Part shown: in pieces, positions 28,016-36,544 of the stretch
Numbering within the stretch: the first letter of the stretch is position 1
How the letters are laid out: the number at the start of each line of letters is the position of its first letter
DNA from: CAZSLO01 sp964608025
Lineage (GTDB): Bacteria > Chloroflexota > Dehalococcoidia > Lucifugimonadales > CAJWER01
Direction: 5' to 3'
Assembly (NCBI GenBank): GCA_964608025.1
Contig: CAZSLO010000023.1
Coordinates: 62,001-126,000 of the forward strand
DNA: 64,000 bases
Program-made: the position numbers and the translations under genes
Notes under the pieces: generated by a model
Database searches by the model: none
The model's input: only the letters and a program-made list of their open reading frames with translations
What the model was told of the DNA's origin: nothing

Positions 28016-30415
28016 CTATTTCCTCCGTCGGTAGATAATTACACTCCCTTCCTGGAATGGAATATCCATGAACTCAGCGAATTTCTCCAAGCCACTGGTT
28101 CCATAGGTATCTCGTTCACGGTTTCCCACATATACGTAGTCGATGTGGTATTTATCAAGTAAATTTATTGCTTCCTGAACATCCTCAGTTTGGTAGATAG
28201 TGGCGATATCGCCTTCGCGTCCCTGAAATATAGAGGAAGTTCCACGCCACTGTAATTGATGGCCTGCCCAGCCTAATACGGTTGGCACACCTGAGCTGGA
28301 TGATATCCTTCCGAAAGGAGTGTAGTCGTTGCCAAATGCCTCTAGCACAGTGGAATCTAGGCCCGCGTCCTTTCTTACGAACTCGATGGCGTTATATTCG
28401 TCTTCTTGATTAAACTCTACAAGATAGGCCAGTCCGTTGAGCGTGGGAGCCTTGCTAAATAGATTACCTTTGGTGGCGGATGCGGCTACAGGGTAATATG
28501 CAGAGACCGTAAACAGAATCACAATCACGGTCAACCAAAGTCGTTTAAATAACCGGACACGGCCTTGATCTCTAGATCGGAGCGTATACCAATAGAAAAT
28601 CCCATACCCTGCCGTTACCGAAAGGACTATCCAAGCTTGGAAGTATAGCTTGAAAACGGTGTTCATCCGTTCCCACGCACCACCAAATCCATCGTCAACA
28701 TAAAGTAACTCGGGCCCCATCACTAACAACAATCCCAGTGCTGCTAGCATCAAGGCAAATGTTGTGCCTTGGTTCTTCTCGCCCTGTTTTGATAACCAAA
28801 TGGCGCTGTACGTTGCGGCCGTAATAAGAATAGCGAATGGAAACACCCCAAATAGTCTTTTTGATATGTTGACATCTACCCCGTGGCTCATTGCGACCCA
28901 CACTACCAATGGAAGAAAGCCGACAAGTAGAGATATAAATACCGTCAGGGGCCAATCCTGATCGATAGTGGTTTTCCAGAAAACCGATACGATAAAGGGG
29001 GAAATAAGGATTATGAATAGAGACCAGACTATAAGAAAATGAGGCAATCTCGTAGCGTGCTCTCCAACGGCAGATATGCCGGATACTTGGCTTGTGAAAG
29101 AAACTAAGTAGGGAGCAATCAGTATTAGGGCTAAGATGATTACGGGAATTGCAAACGAACCCATTTCTTTGATTAGGGCTATAGAAACATCCCTCTGTGT
29201 TGAATATGCCTTTATCCCCGCGACACCTATCAGAAACATTGCGAATATTGGCAGATCCCACATGTTGATGAATGCCAAGCCTCCCAAGGACAAGCTTATG
29301 GCTACTAAGTTTGCTGTGTAGTGTCCAAGGTTGTCCATTGGGCTGATAGTAATAGAGGTAGAGGTAATGGAAGTTTTGTCCGGATTTCGGTAAATTTTTA
29401 CTAATGACCATGAGGTCTGGGGGGACTGTAGGTAATTCCAGGACATTGTCAAAAACATTATAACGAAGGGGATAGACATCACGTGAGGATGAAGATCGCC
29501 TAGCAAAAAGCTGAAGAATGGAAATTCATGGATTGTATAGTCTGCCAACGCCCCGTCTTCGAAGGTGCTAATTACCCGAGTAGCACGCCACCACCACATG
29601 AATTCTTGTGGCCTCCATGAGTCAGTAAGAGAAGGTATCGGGTCGGTAATTCCCTCTATAGCAAGCCAGTGCCAGAAATCGCGGGAGCCCATGCCATTGG
29701 CTCTCATGAATTCGAGGAAACCTTCTAAATTTGCTGCAACGACCAACAGAATAGTTGCAACGAGACCTGCTCCGAAAGCATGCTTGAGATACTTTGTTTT
29801 CATTCGGACTAGGTTCAAAACTAGAGCAAACATTCCGGTCGCTGCCATAGCTGGAATGAGAGCAAGAGACAAATTATAGGAAATTGCTCCTTGGATTCCT
29901 GTAGCCTTACTAAGCATTGCCATGATCCAGTACCCAAAGTAGTAGTAGCTGATTGATTCTCCCCAGAGCCAGGGGTCTTTCGGCTCACCGATGTAATTTC
30001 GGATAGCCGCATTCAAAAATCCGAAGTCCATGGGCTGTTCTGTATTGGCGATTGCAGGATCATAGGCGCGGTAGATTGCCCATGAGGCGAAGGTGACTAA
30101 AAATACTGTCTCGATCGCGATTAGAGAATAACGTTCCTTTCGAATGAATGACACGAGGCCTGCACGTTGTTTCCAGGCCAACCATCCTCCTATCAACGCG
30201 AGAATAACTATAAATACACCGATTGTTAACTGCGTACTTGGTACAAGTTGTGCGGAACTTGTGATCCAGGATATATATGCTAAGACCAAGAGACCCAAAG
30301 GTTTGCTAATCCCGTATCCCCGGTCCTTCAACTTTCGAAAAAGGAAAAAACATATAGGAAATGTGATTAGACCAATGGTCTCGATTGCCACCAACCAGAG
30401 GATTACTTCAGTCAT
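28016..30415 (-). CDS. DUF2298 / Chlor_Arch_YYY domain membrane protein, GT-C-like
   Basis: The 799-aa protein has many transmembrane segments and the DUF2298 (TIGR03662, Chlor_Arch_YYY) signatures: 'EQPMDFGFLNAAIRN' and 'PKDPWLWGESISYYYFGYW' (residues ~125-168), 'DLHPHVMSIPF' and 'MNTVFKLYFQAWIVLS'. The C-terminal ~150 residues are soluble, with 'GWAGHQLQWRG' and 'YVYVGNRERDTYG'. The family is found in Chloroflexi and archaea, often beside TIGR03663 proteins as here. It resembles membrane glycosyltransferases, but no activity is established. It starts only 15 nt after ftsY, so it is probably in the ftsY transcript. Confidence 0.82.
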   Translation of the reverse strand: MTEVILWLVAIETIGLITFPICFFLFRKLKDRGYGISKPLGLLVLAYISWITSSAQLVPSTQLTIGVFIVILALIGGWLAWKQRAGLVSFIRKERYSLIAIETVFLVTFASWAIYRAYDPAIANTEQPMDFGFLNAAIRNYIGEPKDPWLWGESISYYYFGYWIMAMLSKATGIQGAISYNLSLALIPAMAATGMFALVLNLVRMKTKYLKHAFGAGLVATILLVVAANLEGFLEFMRANGMGSRDFWHWLAIEGITDPIPSLTDSWRPQEFMWWWRATRVISTFEDGALADYTIHEFPFFSFLLGDLHPHVMSIPFVIMFLTMSWNYLQSPQTSWSLVKIYRNPDKTSITSTSITISPMDNLGHYTANLVAISLSLGGLAFINMWDLPIFAMFLIGVAGIKAYSTQRDVSIALIKEMGSFAIPVIILALILIAPYLVSFTSQVSGISAVGEHATRLPHFLIVWSLFIILISPFIVSVFWKTTIDQDWPLTVFISLLVGFLPLVVWVAMSHGVDVNISKRLFGVFPFAILITAATYSAIWLSKQGEKNQGTTFALMLAALGLLLVMGPELLYVDDGFGGAWERMNTVFKLYFQAWIVLSVTAGYGIFYWYTLRSRDQGRVRLFKRLWLTVIVILFTVSAYYPVAASATKGNLFSKAPTLNGLAYLVEFNQEDEYNAIEFVRKDAGLDSTVLEAFGNDYTPFGRISSSSGVPTVLGWAGHQLQWRGTSSIFQGREGDIATIYQTEDVQEAINLLDKYHIDYVYVGNRERDTYGTSGLEKFAEFMDIPFQEGSVIIYRRRK

Positions 30416-30430
30416 TCGGGCAGTCCGTTC

Positions 30431-31372
30431 CTAACACATATGCGGTGATGCAAACAAAGCGTCAACGAATTCCTTTGGATCAAAAGGAGCAATATCTTCA
30501 AGCTGTTCACCGGTGCCGATGTAAAGTACAGGGAGCTTCAATTCATCCACGATAGCGACTACTACTCCCCCTTTCGCAGTTCCGTCGAGTTTGGAAAGGA
30601 ATACTCCCGTGCAGTTAACGGTTTCCGAGAATCTTCGGGCTTGGATAAGGCCATTCTGTCCAGTAGTTGCGTCCATAGCTAGTATCGTTTGTTGCTTTAT
30701 GTCCCAGTTTTGTTTGGAAACCACCCGCTGGATTTTCTTCATTTCTTCCATGAGATTGGTCTTAGAATGCAGGCGGCCAGCAGTGTCTATAATCACGACA
30801 TCTGCTTGGCGATTTCTGGCAGCTTGAATTGTGTCGAACGCCACAGCACTGGGGTCGGAACCAGATTGGTGAGCAACAACATCCACGCCAATTCGACCGC
30901 CCCAAACTTGAAGCTGTTCAATAGCCGCGGCCCTGAAAGTATCCGCAGCCCCGAGGATCACGTGCTTTCCTGAATCTACATATAGTTGGGTAAGCTTGGC
31001 GATACTAGTAGTCTTGCCGACCCCGTTAGACCCAATCATTAAGATCACTGTGGTAGTATCCTCAGTAGCTAGATTGGACTCAGGTTTTAGGGTCAGGGTC
31101 GAAACCAGTTCCTGCTTTAGGAGCTCAACGGCTTCCTTTGAATCTGAAATACGTTCTTGTCTAACCCGGCGCTTGAGTCTCTCCAATATGGCCTGACTAG
31201 GACCAATGCCGACATCGGATGCGATCAGAAGTTCCTCAAGCATTTCCCATAGTTCAGGTCCCAGAGATCCGGATTTAAATAGGTCAGTGATTTGTCCGAA
31301 CCATGCCGCACGCGTTTTTTTTGCAGCATGTTCAGCTTGATCGTGTTTGTTGTGTTCTAGGAATCTAAACAT
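30431..31372 (-). CDS. ftsY: Signal recognition particle receptor FtsY
   Basis: FtsY is the SRP-GTPase that docks ribosome-nascent chains at the membrane. The 313-aa chain is the compact form: a short N-terminal segment replaces the long acidic A domain, then an N-domain helical bundle (~15-95). The G domain carries 'GSNGVGKTTSIAKL', 'ADTFRAAAIEQL', 'IIDTAGRLHSK', 'SKLDGTAKGG' and 'YIGTGEQLEDIAPF'. The partner ffh lies at the other end of the window. ftsY appears to be the first gene of a minus-strand block with two giant membrane proteins. Confidence 0.97.
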   Translation of the reverse strand: MFRFLEHNKHDQAEHAAKKTRAAWFGQITDLFKSGSLGPELWEMLEELLIASDVGIGPSQAILERLKRRVRQERISDSKEAVELLKQELVSTLTLKPESNLATEDTTTVILMIGSNGVGKTTSIAKLTQLYVDSGKHVILGAADTFRAAAIEQLQVWGGRIGVDVVAHQSGSDPSAVAFDTIQAARNRQADVVIIDTAGRLHSKTNLMEEMKKIQRVVSKQNWDIKQQTILAMDATTGQNGLIQARRFSETVNCTGVFLSKLDGTAKGGVVVAIVDELKLPVLYIGTGEQLEDIAPFDPKEFVDALFASPHMC

Positions 31373-31705
31373 TGTTATATATAGTGAAAGTGACAGATAT
31401 CATGATACCAATGGTTTCTGGAACGCCTATCGAGGTTAGCATGGTGATCTGGAGCACACTAGGCTTTTTTGCTCCCGAGTCCCATGAAAGTAGGACTATG
31501 GAGGCCGTGCACTAATAAAACACAGATCTTATGTCTAAAGAATTGTTGTAGAGCATGTCTCGCAGCTTGATACATATGTTTCTAGGAGGACTAATTTACG
31601 GACATCTGGATTTTCAAAAATGCGGTAGTTATGGAAAGCAAGCCTTTACTGCACTAGGTCCGTGTTTTGGTTCCTGAATCTTTTACTCGTTTATGGTCCT
31701 AAAAC
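31373..31705. other. Intergenic region between ftsY and the enolase-superfamily gene
   Basis: About 330 nt upstream of ftsY and downstream of the enolase-superfamily gene, both on the minus strand. It must hold the ftsY promoter; an AT-rich TATATATA run sits close to the ftsY start. A weak hairpin (GGAGCA/TGCTCC, 31451-31475) has its T-run in the loop. No coding frame, tRNA or repeat is recognised. Confidence 0.5.
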
Positions 31706-32875
31706 CTAGTTAAATATCGATGTGCTGGTGCGGTGATTGTTGATATATGTCCAATCATAGTCTACTCCCATTCCTGGCCCATCTGGGGCTTCTACGCAAC
31801 CGTTTTCGTCGATGGCGTCGATCTCATCTTGGTAGTTGCCGATGAAATATGGTTGATGGAATGGCCTAACCTTCGGGTGAAGCAACCCCATTTCGTAGTA
31901 ATTAGTGTTGCGGATCGACGACATCAGATGTCTACGTACTGGACCTGGTCCATGAAGTTCAACGTCTAGGCCAAAGCCTTCTGAGGCATGAGCAATCTTC
32001 ATGGTTCCAGTAATACCGCTATCGTAGTCTGGGTCGGCGCGAACGAAATCAGTTGCCTCGGCTTCTATGAAATCTACATGGGATTCTAAACCTCGAAGAT
32101 GTTCTAGTTGTAATAAAGGTGTCTTAATAAGCTGACGCAGCTTCTTATGCGCGTGGGCTGAGATTCCTCCATCCTTGAAGGGATCTTCATACCAGAAGAA
32201 CTGGTATTCATCGCAAGCTCGTCCTAATTTCAGTGCGTCACCGAATGTCTGTATCGCGCAGAATGGATCAAGCATTAGGTCCATCTTGCCTCCGACCCGT
32301 TTACCCACAGAGTGTACTATTTCTATTTGCTTCTGAATCGGTGCGTTCTGCCATCCGTGAATTTTGAAAGCGGGATATCCTTTAGCCAGGCACTGCTCCG
32401 CGAATTCTGCATAGGCCTCTGCGCTGTTTAGTCCCCCGTCTTCATCGTCACCTACATAAGTGCTCGCGTAGCATGGGAGGGGTCGTTTTGTACCACCTAG
32501 GAGTTCATAAATCGGTGCATCGTGGAATTTTCCTGCCAGATCCCATAGTGCCATATCTATTGCCCCAGTGCCCATCCGGGCATGCTGACGAGTGGCCTGT
32601 TTTGCGTCATTGTAGACGTCTTCTCGATGCAGAGCATTTCGACCGATAAGGGATGGTGCAAATTGTGGAAATGCCGAATATTCCGTTGAACTGCCTCCTA
32701 TATATTCGCCTGTAATTCCTTCATTAGTCTCTACAAGTACTCCGTTTGCTAGAGCCTTATGGGTGTTGCCTGGCTTGTAAATAGGTATTCCTATGGTTGG
32801 CTCTGCACCAATGTCATCCAACTTGTATTCGAACTGAAAAATCTCAATCTGTGTAATATATGGCTTGCACTTCAT
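31706..32875 (-). CDS. Enolase-superfamily protein (mandelate racemase/muconate lactonizing type)
   Basis: The 389-aa protein has the two-domain enolase-superfamily layout. The capping domain is N-terminal; the barrel supplies metal ligands in 'LMLDPF', 'FFWYEDPF' and 'LLQLEHLRG'. An Asp in 'ADPDYDSGITG' and the His in 'ELHGPGP' resemble the His-Asp dyad of the mandelate racemase subgroup. The second-strand motif reads 'FKIHG' rather than the common KxK. The family usually abstracts a proton alpha to a carboxylate, often dehydrating sugar acids; the substrate here is unknown. GGGAGG precedes the ATG. It is divergent from three Ldh2-type genes across a 197-nt gap containing a perfect palindrome. 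Such paralogues are numerous in SAR202 genomes. Confidence 0.85.
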   Translation of the reverse strand: MKCKPYITQIEIFQFEYKLDDIGAEPTIGIPIYKPGNTHKALANGVLVETNEGITGEYIGGSSTEYSAFPQFAPSLIGRNALHREDVYNDAKQATRQHARMGTGAIDMALWDLAGKFHDAPIYELLGGTKRPLPCYASTYVGDDEDGGLNSAEAYAEFAEQCLAKGYPAFKIHGWQNAPIQKQIEIVHSVGKRVGGKMDLMLDPFCAIQTFGDALKLGRACDEYQFFWYEDPFKDGGISAHAHKKLRQLIKTPLLQLEHLRGLESHVDFIEAEATDFVRADPDYDSGITGTMKIAHASEGFGLDVELHGPGPVRRHLMSSIRNTNYYEMGLLHPKVRPFHQPYFIGNYQDEIDAIDENGCVEAPDGPGMGVDYDWTYINNHRTSTSIFN

Positions 32876-33011
32876 GTGTATCCTCCCAAAATTGGTTTAG
32901 GAATTTAGGCCCTGCAAAGCATAACCCAAGAGTACTTGAAAGCGGGATATGATATGGAGAAACTTTCACAATGAATTTGTTTGCTAAAAGCATCATCACA
33001 AGAGCCTGCGT

Positions 33012-33036
33012 GATAAGATCCGCACAGGATCTTATC
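33012..33036. promoter_or_regulatory. Perfect inverted repeat, candidate operator or 5' UTR hairpin
   Basis: GATAAGATCC-gcaca-GGATCTTATC is a perfect 10-bp inverted repeat with a 5-nt spacer. It lies in the divergent gap between the enolase-superfamily gene and the first Ldh2-type gene, 36 nt before the latter's ATG. No T-run follows on either strand, which argues against a terminator and for a regulator-binding site or leader hairpin. Confidence 0.5.
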
Positions 33037-33072
33037 CAAAACTCCTGACTTAGTTGCCTAACAGGGACCACC

Positions 33073-34170
33073 ATGCTTGAAAGATTTAAAGTGCCTGAAT
33101 CGGACCAGATTCGAATTTCGGCGAATTCGCTCCAGAAGACGGTTTCAGCCATATTTGAAAAGATGGGGGAGACCTCCACAGATGCAGCAATTGCGGCAGA
33201 TGTATTGGTAACAGCAGACCTTCGGGGTGTTGAGTCGCATGGCGTCTCAAACATGCTTCGGGCTTACGTGGATCGATATGGAGAAGGGACTCTGAAAGCT
33301 AATACAGGCTGGCGTATAGTGCGAGAGTCTCCATCAACCGCTACCATCGATGCTGAAAAAGGACATGCCATCATTCTTGGACCGAAAGCCATGGAGCTTG
33401 CGATCAATAAAGCCAGGAATGTAGGTATAGGCGCAGTTACTATGTTTAATGCTGGCCACTCGGGCCCCATCGGACATTATGCGATGCTTGCTGCTGATCA
33501 GGACATGATTGGGTTGACTATGACGTCAGCCGGAATGAAGATCGTGCCGACCTTTGGAGCTGAACCACGTCTCGGCACTAATCCTATTGCCATAGCGGCG
33601 CCGGCTCGAAACGAAGCCCCATTTTTATACGATGCGGCTACGAGTTCTGTAGCAGGGAACAAATTAAAGCTGGCTCAACGTGTCGGAGCAAAATTACTTC
33701 CTGGCTGGATAGCAGATCTGGATGGTAATCCTAACGAAGAGCCTGTCTCAATTAAGGATATTGATGCGATCAACATATTGCCTTTAGGAGGAACTCGGGA
33801 GCAAGGATCACATAAAGGATATGGTTTTGGAATGATGGCCGAAATAATGACTAGTTTATTGTCTGGATCACTTCCTCCCATGCTGGGAGGAGAGCTTTCG
33901 CGTCATTTCTTTGCCGCATTTAATATTGATGCTTTCACGGATGTAGAAGAATTCAAAGATACTATGGACGAAACTCTAAAAAAACTAAGAACAACCCGTC
34001 CTACTCCTGGACATGAACGGGTGTTATACGCTGGTTTGGCTGAGCATGAAGACATGGTAGATCGAAGAATCAACGGCATTCCCTTGCATAAGGAAGTCTT
34101 AGAATGGTTTGATCACATAACAGGGGAACTCTTTCTTGAACCAATTGAGAGACTCGGCCGTGATGAATGA
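33073..34170 (+). CDS. Ldh2-type (malate/L-lactate/ureidoglycolate) dehydrogenase, copy 1
   Basis: The 365-aa protein belongs to the Ldh2/MDH2 family of NAD(P)-dependent 2-hydroxyacid dehydrogenases, which differ from Rossmann-type LDH. The catalytic histidine is in 'ESHGVSNMLRAYVD' (~residue 58), the cofactor region reads 'RLGTNPIAIAAPA', and the conserved glycine loop is 'QGSHKGYGFGMMAEIM' (~257). The C-terminus carries 'RRINGIPLH'. It is the first of three tandem paralogues. The ATG has an AGGGA site. The substrate (lactate, malate, sulfolactate, ureidoglycolate and others occur in the family) cannot be set from sequence. Confidence 0.88.
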   Translation: MLERFKVPESDQIRISANSLQKTVSAIFEKMGETSTDAAIAADVLVTADLRGVESHGVSNMLRAYVDRYGEGTLKANTGWRIVRESPSTATIDAEKGHAIILGPKAMELAINKARNVGIGAVTMFNAGHSGPIGHYAMLAADQDMIGLTMTSAGMKIVPTFGAEPRLGTNPIAIAAPARNEAPFLYDAATSSVAGNKLKLAQRVGAKLLPGWIADLDGNPNEEPVSIKDIDAINILPLGGTREQGSHKGYGFGMMAEIMTSLLSGSLPPMLGGELSRHFFAAFNIDAFTDVEEFKDTMDETLKKLRTTRPTPGHERVLYAGLAEHEDMVDRRINGIPLHKEVLEWFDHITGELFLEPIERLGRDE

Positions 34171-34289
34171 GTGTTCCGCTCGGTTTGATAATTCTCTAAT
34201 GAACCCGGGATAAATTATGGAAATGGCCTTAGTGTGCCCAGAAAAATTCCTACCCACTGTCCGATAAACTGAATTCCGAGGAGCTATAT

Positions 34290-35369
34290 ATGCCGATATT
34301 AACGAAACATCAGATTGTACGTATAACAGATGTGATGATGCAGGCTGGAGGGGCTCCGGCTGGCCACGCTGGTATCGTTGCTGACCACCTTGCCAGTGCA
34401 AATCTCGCGGGACACGATTCGCATGGGTTCATTCGTATACCACAGTACCTGAAAGCCATTGAGGAAGGCGATCTCAATCCAAAGGCAGATCCGGAAATAA
34501 TTGGCGAACATGGTGGGATAATCCAAGTCGATGGACATTCTACATTCGGTCAGGTAGTTGCCACACGGTCTACCGAAATGGCGATCGAGAAGGCTCGTGA
34601 TCATGGAGTTAGCGTGGTTACTATGGGAAACCTTAATCATACTGGTCGAATAGGAACCTACCCTGAAATGGCAGCATCGGCCGGTATGGCCGGAATAATG
34701 TTCACGGGCTTTGCTGGGGGATCGTTCGGTAGCAGCGTGGCTCCATTTGGAGGGCGAGAGGGTCGATTAGGCACGAACCCTTTAGCGATGGCATTTCCTC
34801 ATGTCGAAGGCGCTCCTATCCTGCTCGATTTTGCCAGTTCCATGGCGGCCGAAGGTAAGCTACGGGTATACCGTAACAAGGAACAGGATCTTCCTGATAC
34901 TTGGGTAATTGATAAGGATGGTATACCAAGTAGGGACCCTAACGATTACTATGATGGTGGTGCAATACTGCCCGTCGGTGGGATTCAAGGAGGTCATAAG
35001 GGATATGCCCTTTCGGTAATGATCGCTATTTTCGGGGGACTTCTCGGCCAGATAGCTCCCCATCCAGGGAAGATTGATATGTGGACAGGATCCACGATAC
35101 TCGTCATAGATATTGGCCACATGGCGCCTGTAGAAAACATTCAAGCCGAGGTCCAACAGATGATAAGAAGCGTTAAAAACACCCAACTTATGGAAGGATC
35201 TACCGGGGTTTTATTCCCAGGGGAAATTGAAGCCAATAGCCGCAATGATAGATTGGCCAATGGCATCCCTGTTGATCAAACAACCTGGGGCCAGGTCGAA
35301 GAACTCTTTGATCATTACGGTGTACGTGAGCAATTGGTTGATGTAGTTGCGCCCGGGAGTAATCCGTAG
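34290..35369 (+). CDS. Ldh2-type dehydrogenase, copy 2
   Basis: The 359-aa paralogue has the catalytic 'DSHGFIRIPQYLKAIEEG' (~residue 46), the cofactor region 'RLGTNPLAMAFP' and the loop 'QGGHKGYALSVMIAIFGGLL'. 'NDRLANGIPVDQTTW' is the family's C-terminal signature. The sequence differs clearly from copies 1 and 3, so the tandem is an old duplication or an assembly of distinct paralogues. A GAGGAGC site lies 6 nt before the ATG, and 119 nt separate it from copy 1. Confidence 0.88.
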   Translation: MPILTKHQIVRITDVMMQAGGAPAGHAGIVADHLASANLAGHDSHGFIRIPQYLKAIEEGDLNPKADPEIIGEHGGIIQVDGHSTFGQVVATRSTEMAIEKARDHGVSVVTMGNLNHTGRIGTYPEMAASAGMAGIMFTGFAGGSFGSSVAPFGGREGRLGTNPLAMAFPHVEGAPILLDFASSMAAEGKLRVYRNKEQDLPDTWVIDKDGIPSRDPNDYYDGGAILPVGGIQGGHKGYALSVMIAIFGGLLGQIAPHPGKIDMWTGSTILVIDIGHMAPVENIQAEVQQMIRSVKNTQLMEGSTGVLFPGEIEANSRNDRLANGIPVDQTTWGQVEELFDHYGVREQLVDVVAPGSNP

Positions 35370-35370
35370 A

Positions 35371-36417
35371 ATGGGCATAGAGATTAGGATCGAAGCAGAC
35401 GAGCTCAAATCTTTCACCGAAAAGATATTTGCCCAAGTTGGCTTGCCTGATGAAGATGCAATTGTAGAAGCCGAGGTTCTTGTTTGGGCAAACCTACGTG
35501 GGGTCGACTCACACGGAGTCTTGCGCGTCCCTCAGTATGTCAAGGCCGTAGATGATGGATATATGAACCCTACGCCAGATATACGCATTTTGAATGAAAC
35601 ACCAGCAACCGTGATGTACGATGCGGACCGTGCCTTTGGGCCTGTTGTAACTACCAAGGTTATGCGTCACGTGATTGAAAAAGCCAAGATTTCTGGTGTT
35701 GGTTGGGGGCTTCTTCGTGATACAACACATCAAGGTGCCATGGCATATTACTCTCTCATGGCAGCTGAAGCCGAGATGGCTGGGATGGCGATAGTTTGCA
35801 GCCCGCCGAATATGGCGATACACGGATCTCGAGCTCCCGGCGCTCACAACAGCCCTATCTCGATCGCAGTGCCGGCCAAATCGAGGCCGCCGCTGGTTCT
35901 GGATATGGCTACGAGCGTAGCTGCCGGCGGCAAGATTTCACTAGCTGTGGATAAGGGAGTACCTATTCCAATTGAGTGGGCCTTGGACCCAGATGGTAAT
36001 CCTACCACCGATCCTAATGTGGCAACTATTCTACTTCCGGCAGGTGGGCCCAAGGGATCTGGGCTCGCCCTGTTGTTCGAGTGTCTGACTGGAATCATGG
36101 CTGGTAATCCCATGCTGGCACCAAATTTAGGCGCTGGTCACGGAAGAAAATTTATACAAAACAGCATAGTTGTTGCAGTGGATATTGCTGCCTTCACTGA
36201 TATTGTTGATTATCGGAATAACGTTGATGATCTCGTTGATGGGCTTAAGTTACTACCTCGTGCAGATGGCATAGATGAGATTCTGGTGCCAGGAGAACCA
36301 GAAAGCCAAGTACTCGGAGAGAGATCACGGGATGGAATTCCGCTTCCTGCCGGTACAATAAACAACCTTGAAGAGGTTGCGCGTAGATTTGGTGTGAGAA
36401 TGCCGAATTTACTATGA
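35371..36417 (+). CDS. Ldh2-type dehydrogenase, copy 3
   Basis: The 348-aa paralogue has 'VDSHGVLRVPQYVKAVDDG' (~residue 48). The cofactor region reads 'HNSPISIAVPA' instead of the usual TNP pattern, and the downstream loop is 'GGPKGSGLALLFECLTG', without the His and Tyr of HKGYGL. These changes suggest a different substrate or cofactor geometry from copies 1 and 2. The start is set at 35371, one base after the stop codon of copy 2, with a GGGAG 12 nt upstream. An in-frame ATG at 35347 would overlap copy 2. The tight spacing indicates co-translation. Confidence 0.86.
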   Translation: MGIEIRIEADELKSFTEKIFAQVGLPDEDAIVEAEVLVWANLRGVDSHGVLRVPQYVKAVDDGYMNPTPDIRILNETPATVMYDADRAFGPVVTTKVMRHVIEKAKISGVGWGLLRDTTHQGAMAYYSLMAAEAEMAGMAIVCSPPNMAIHGSRAPGAHNSPISIAVPAKSRPPLVLDMATSVAAGGKISLAVDKGVPIPIEWALDPDGNPTTDPNVATILLPAGGPKGSGLALLFECLTGIMAGNPMLAPNLGAGHGRKFIQNSIVVAVDIAAFTDIVDYRNNVDDLVDGLKLLPRADGIDEILVPGEPESQVLGERSRDGIPLPAGTINNLEEVARRFGVRMPNLL

Positions 36418-36457
36418 CGAGATTTTATATGCACATACTCCCGAATATATACAGCCA

Positions 36458-36499
36458 TAAATCGGATCTACTAATTAAATCGGACTAATTGTTAATTAG
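36458..36499. repeat. Short direct repeat and palindrome upstream of ThDP-like gene
   Basis: TAAATCGGA occurs at 36458-36466 and 36476-36484, each followed by CTAATT. The second copy runs into a small palindrome, CTAATT-gtt-AATTAG (36485-36499). The region is very AT-rich and lies 46 nt before the ATG of the ThDP-like gene. It could be a regulator site or a slippage duplication. Confidence 0.35.
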
Positions 36500-36544
36500 A
36501 AAGTATCCAATGAGATTATTAGATATTCAAAACCTAATTGATCT

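Noticed and set aside
31451..31475. Intrinsic terminator near 31.45 kb
   Set aside because: The T-run lies in the loop rather than after the stem, and the stem is only six base pairs.
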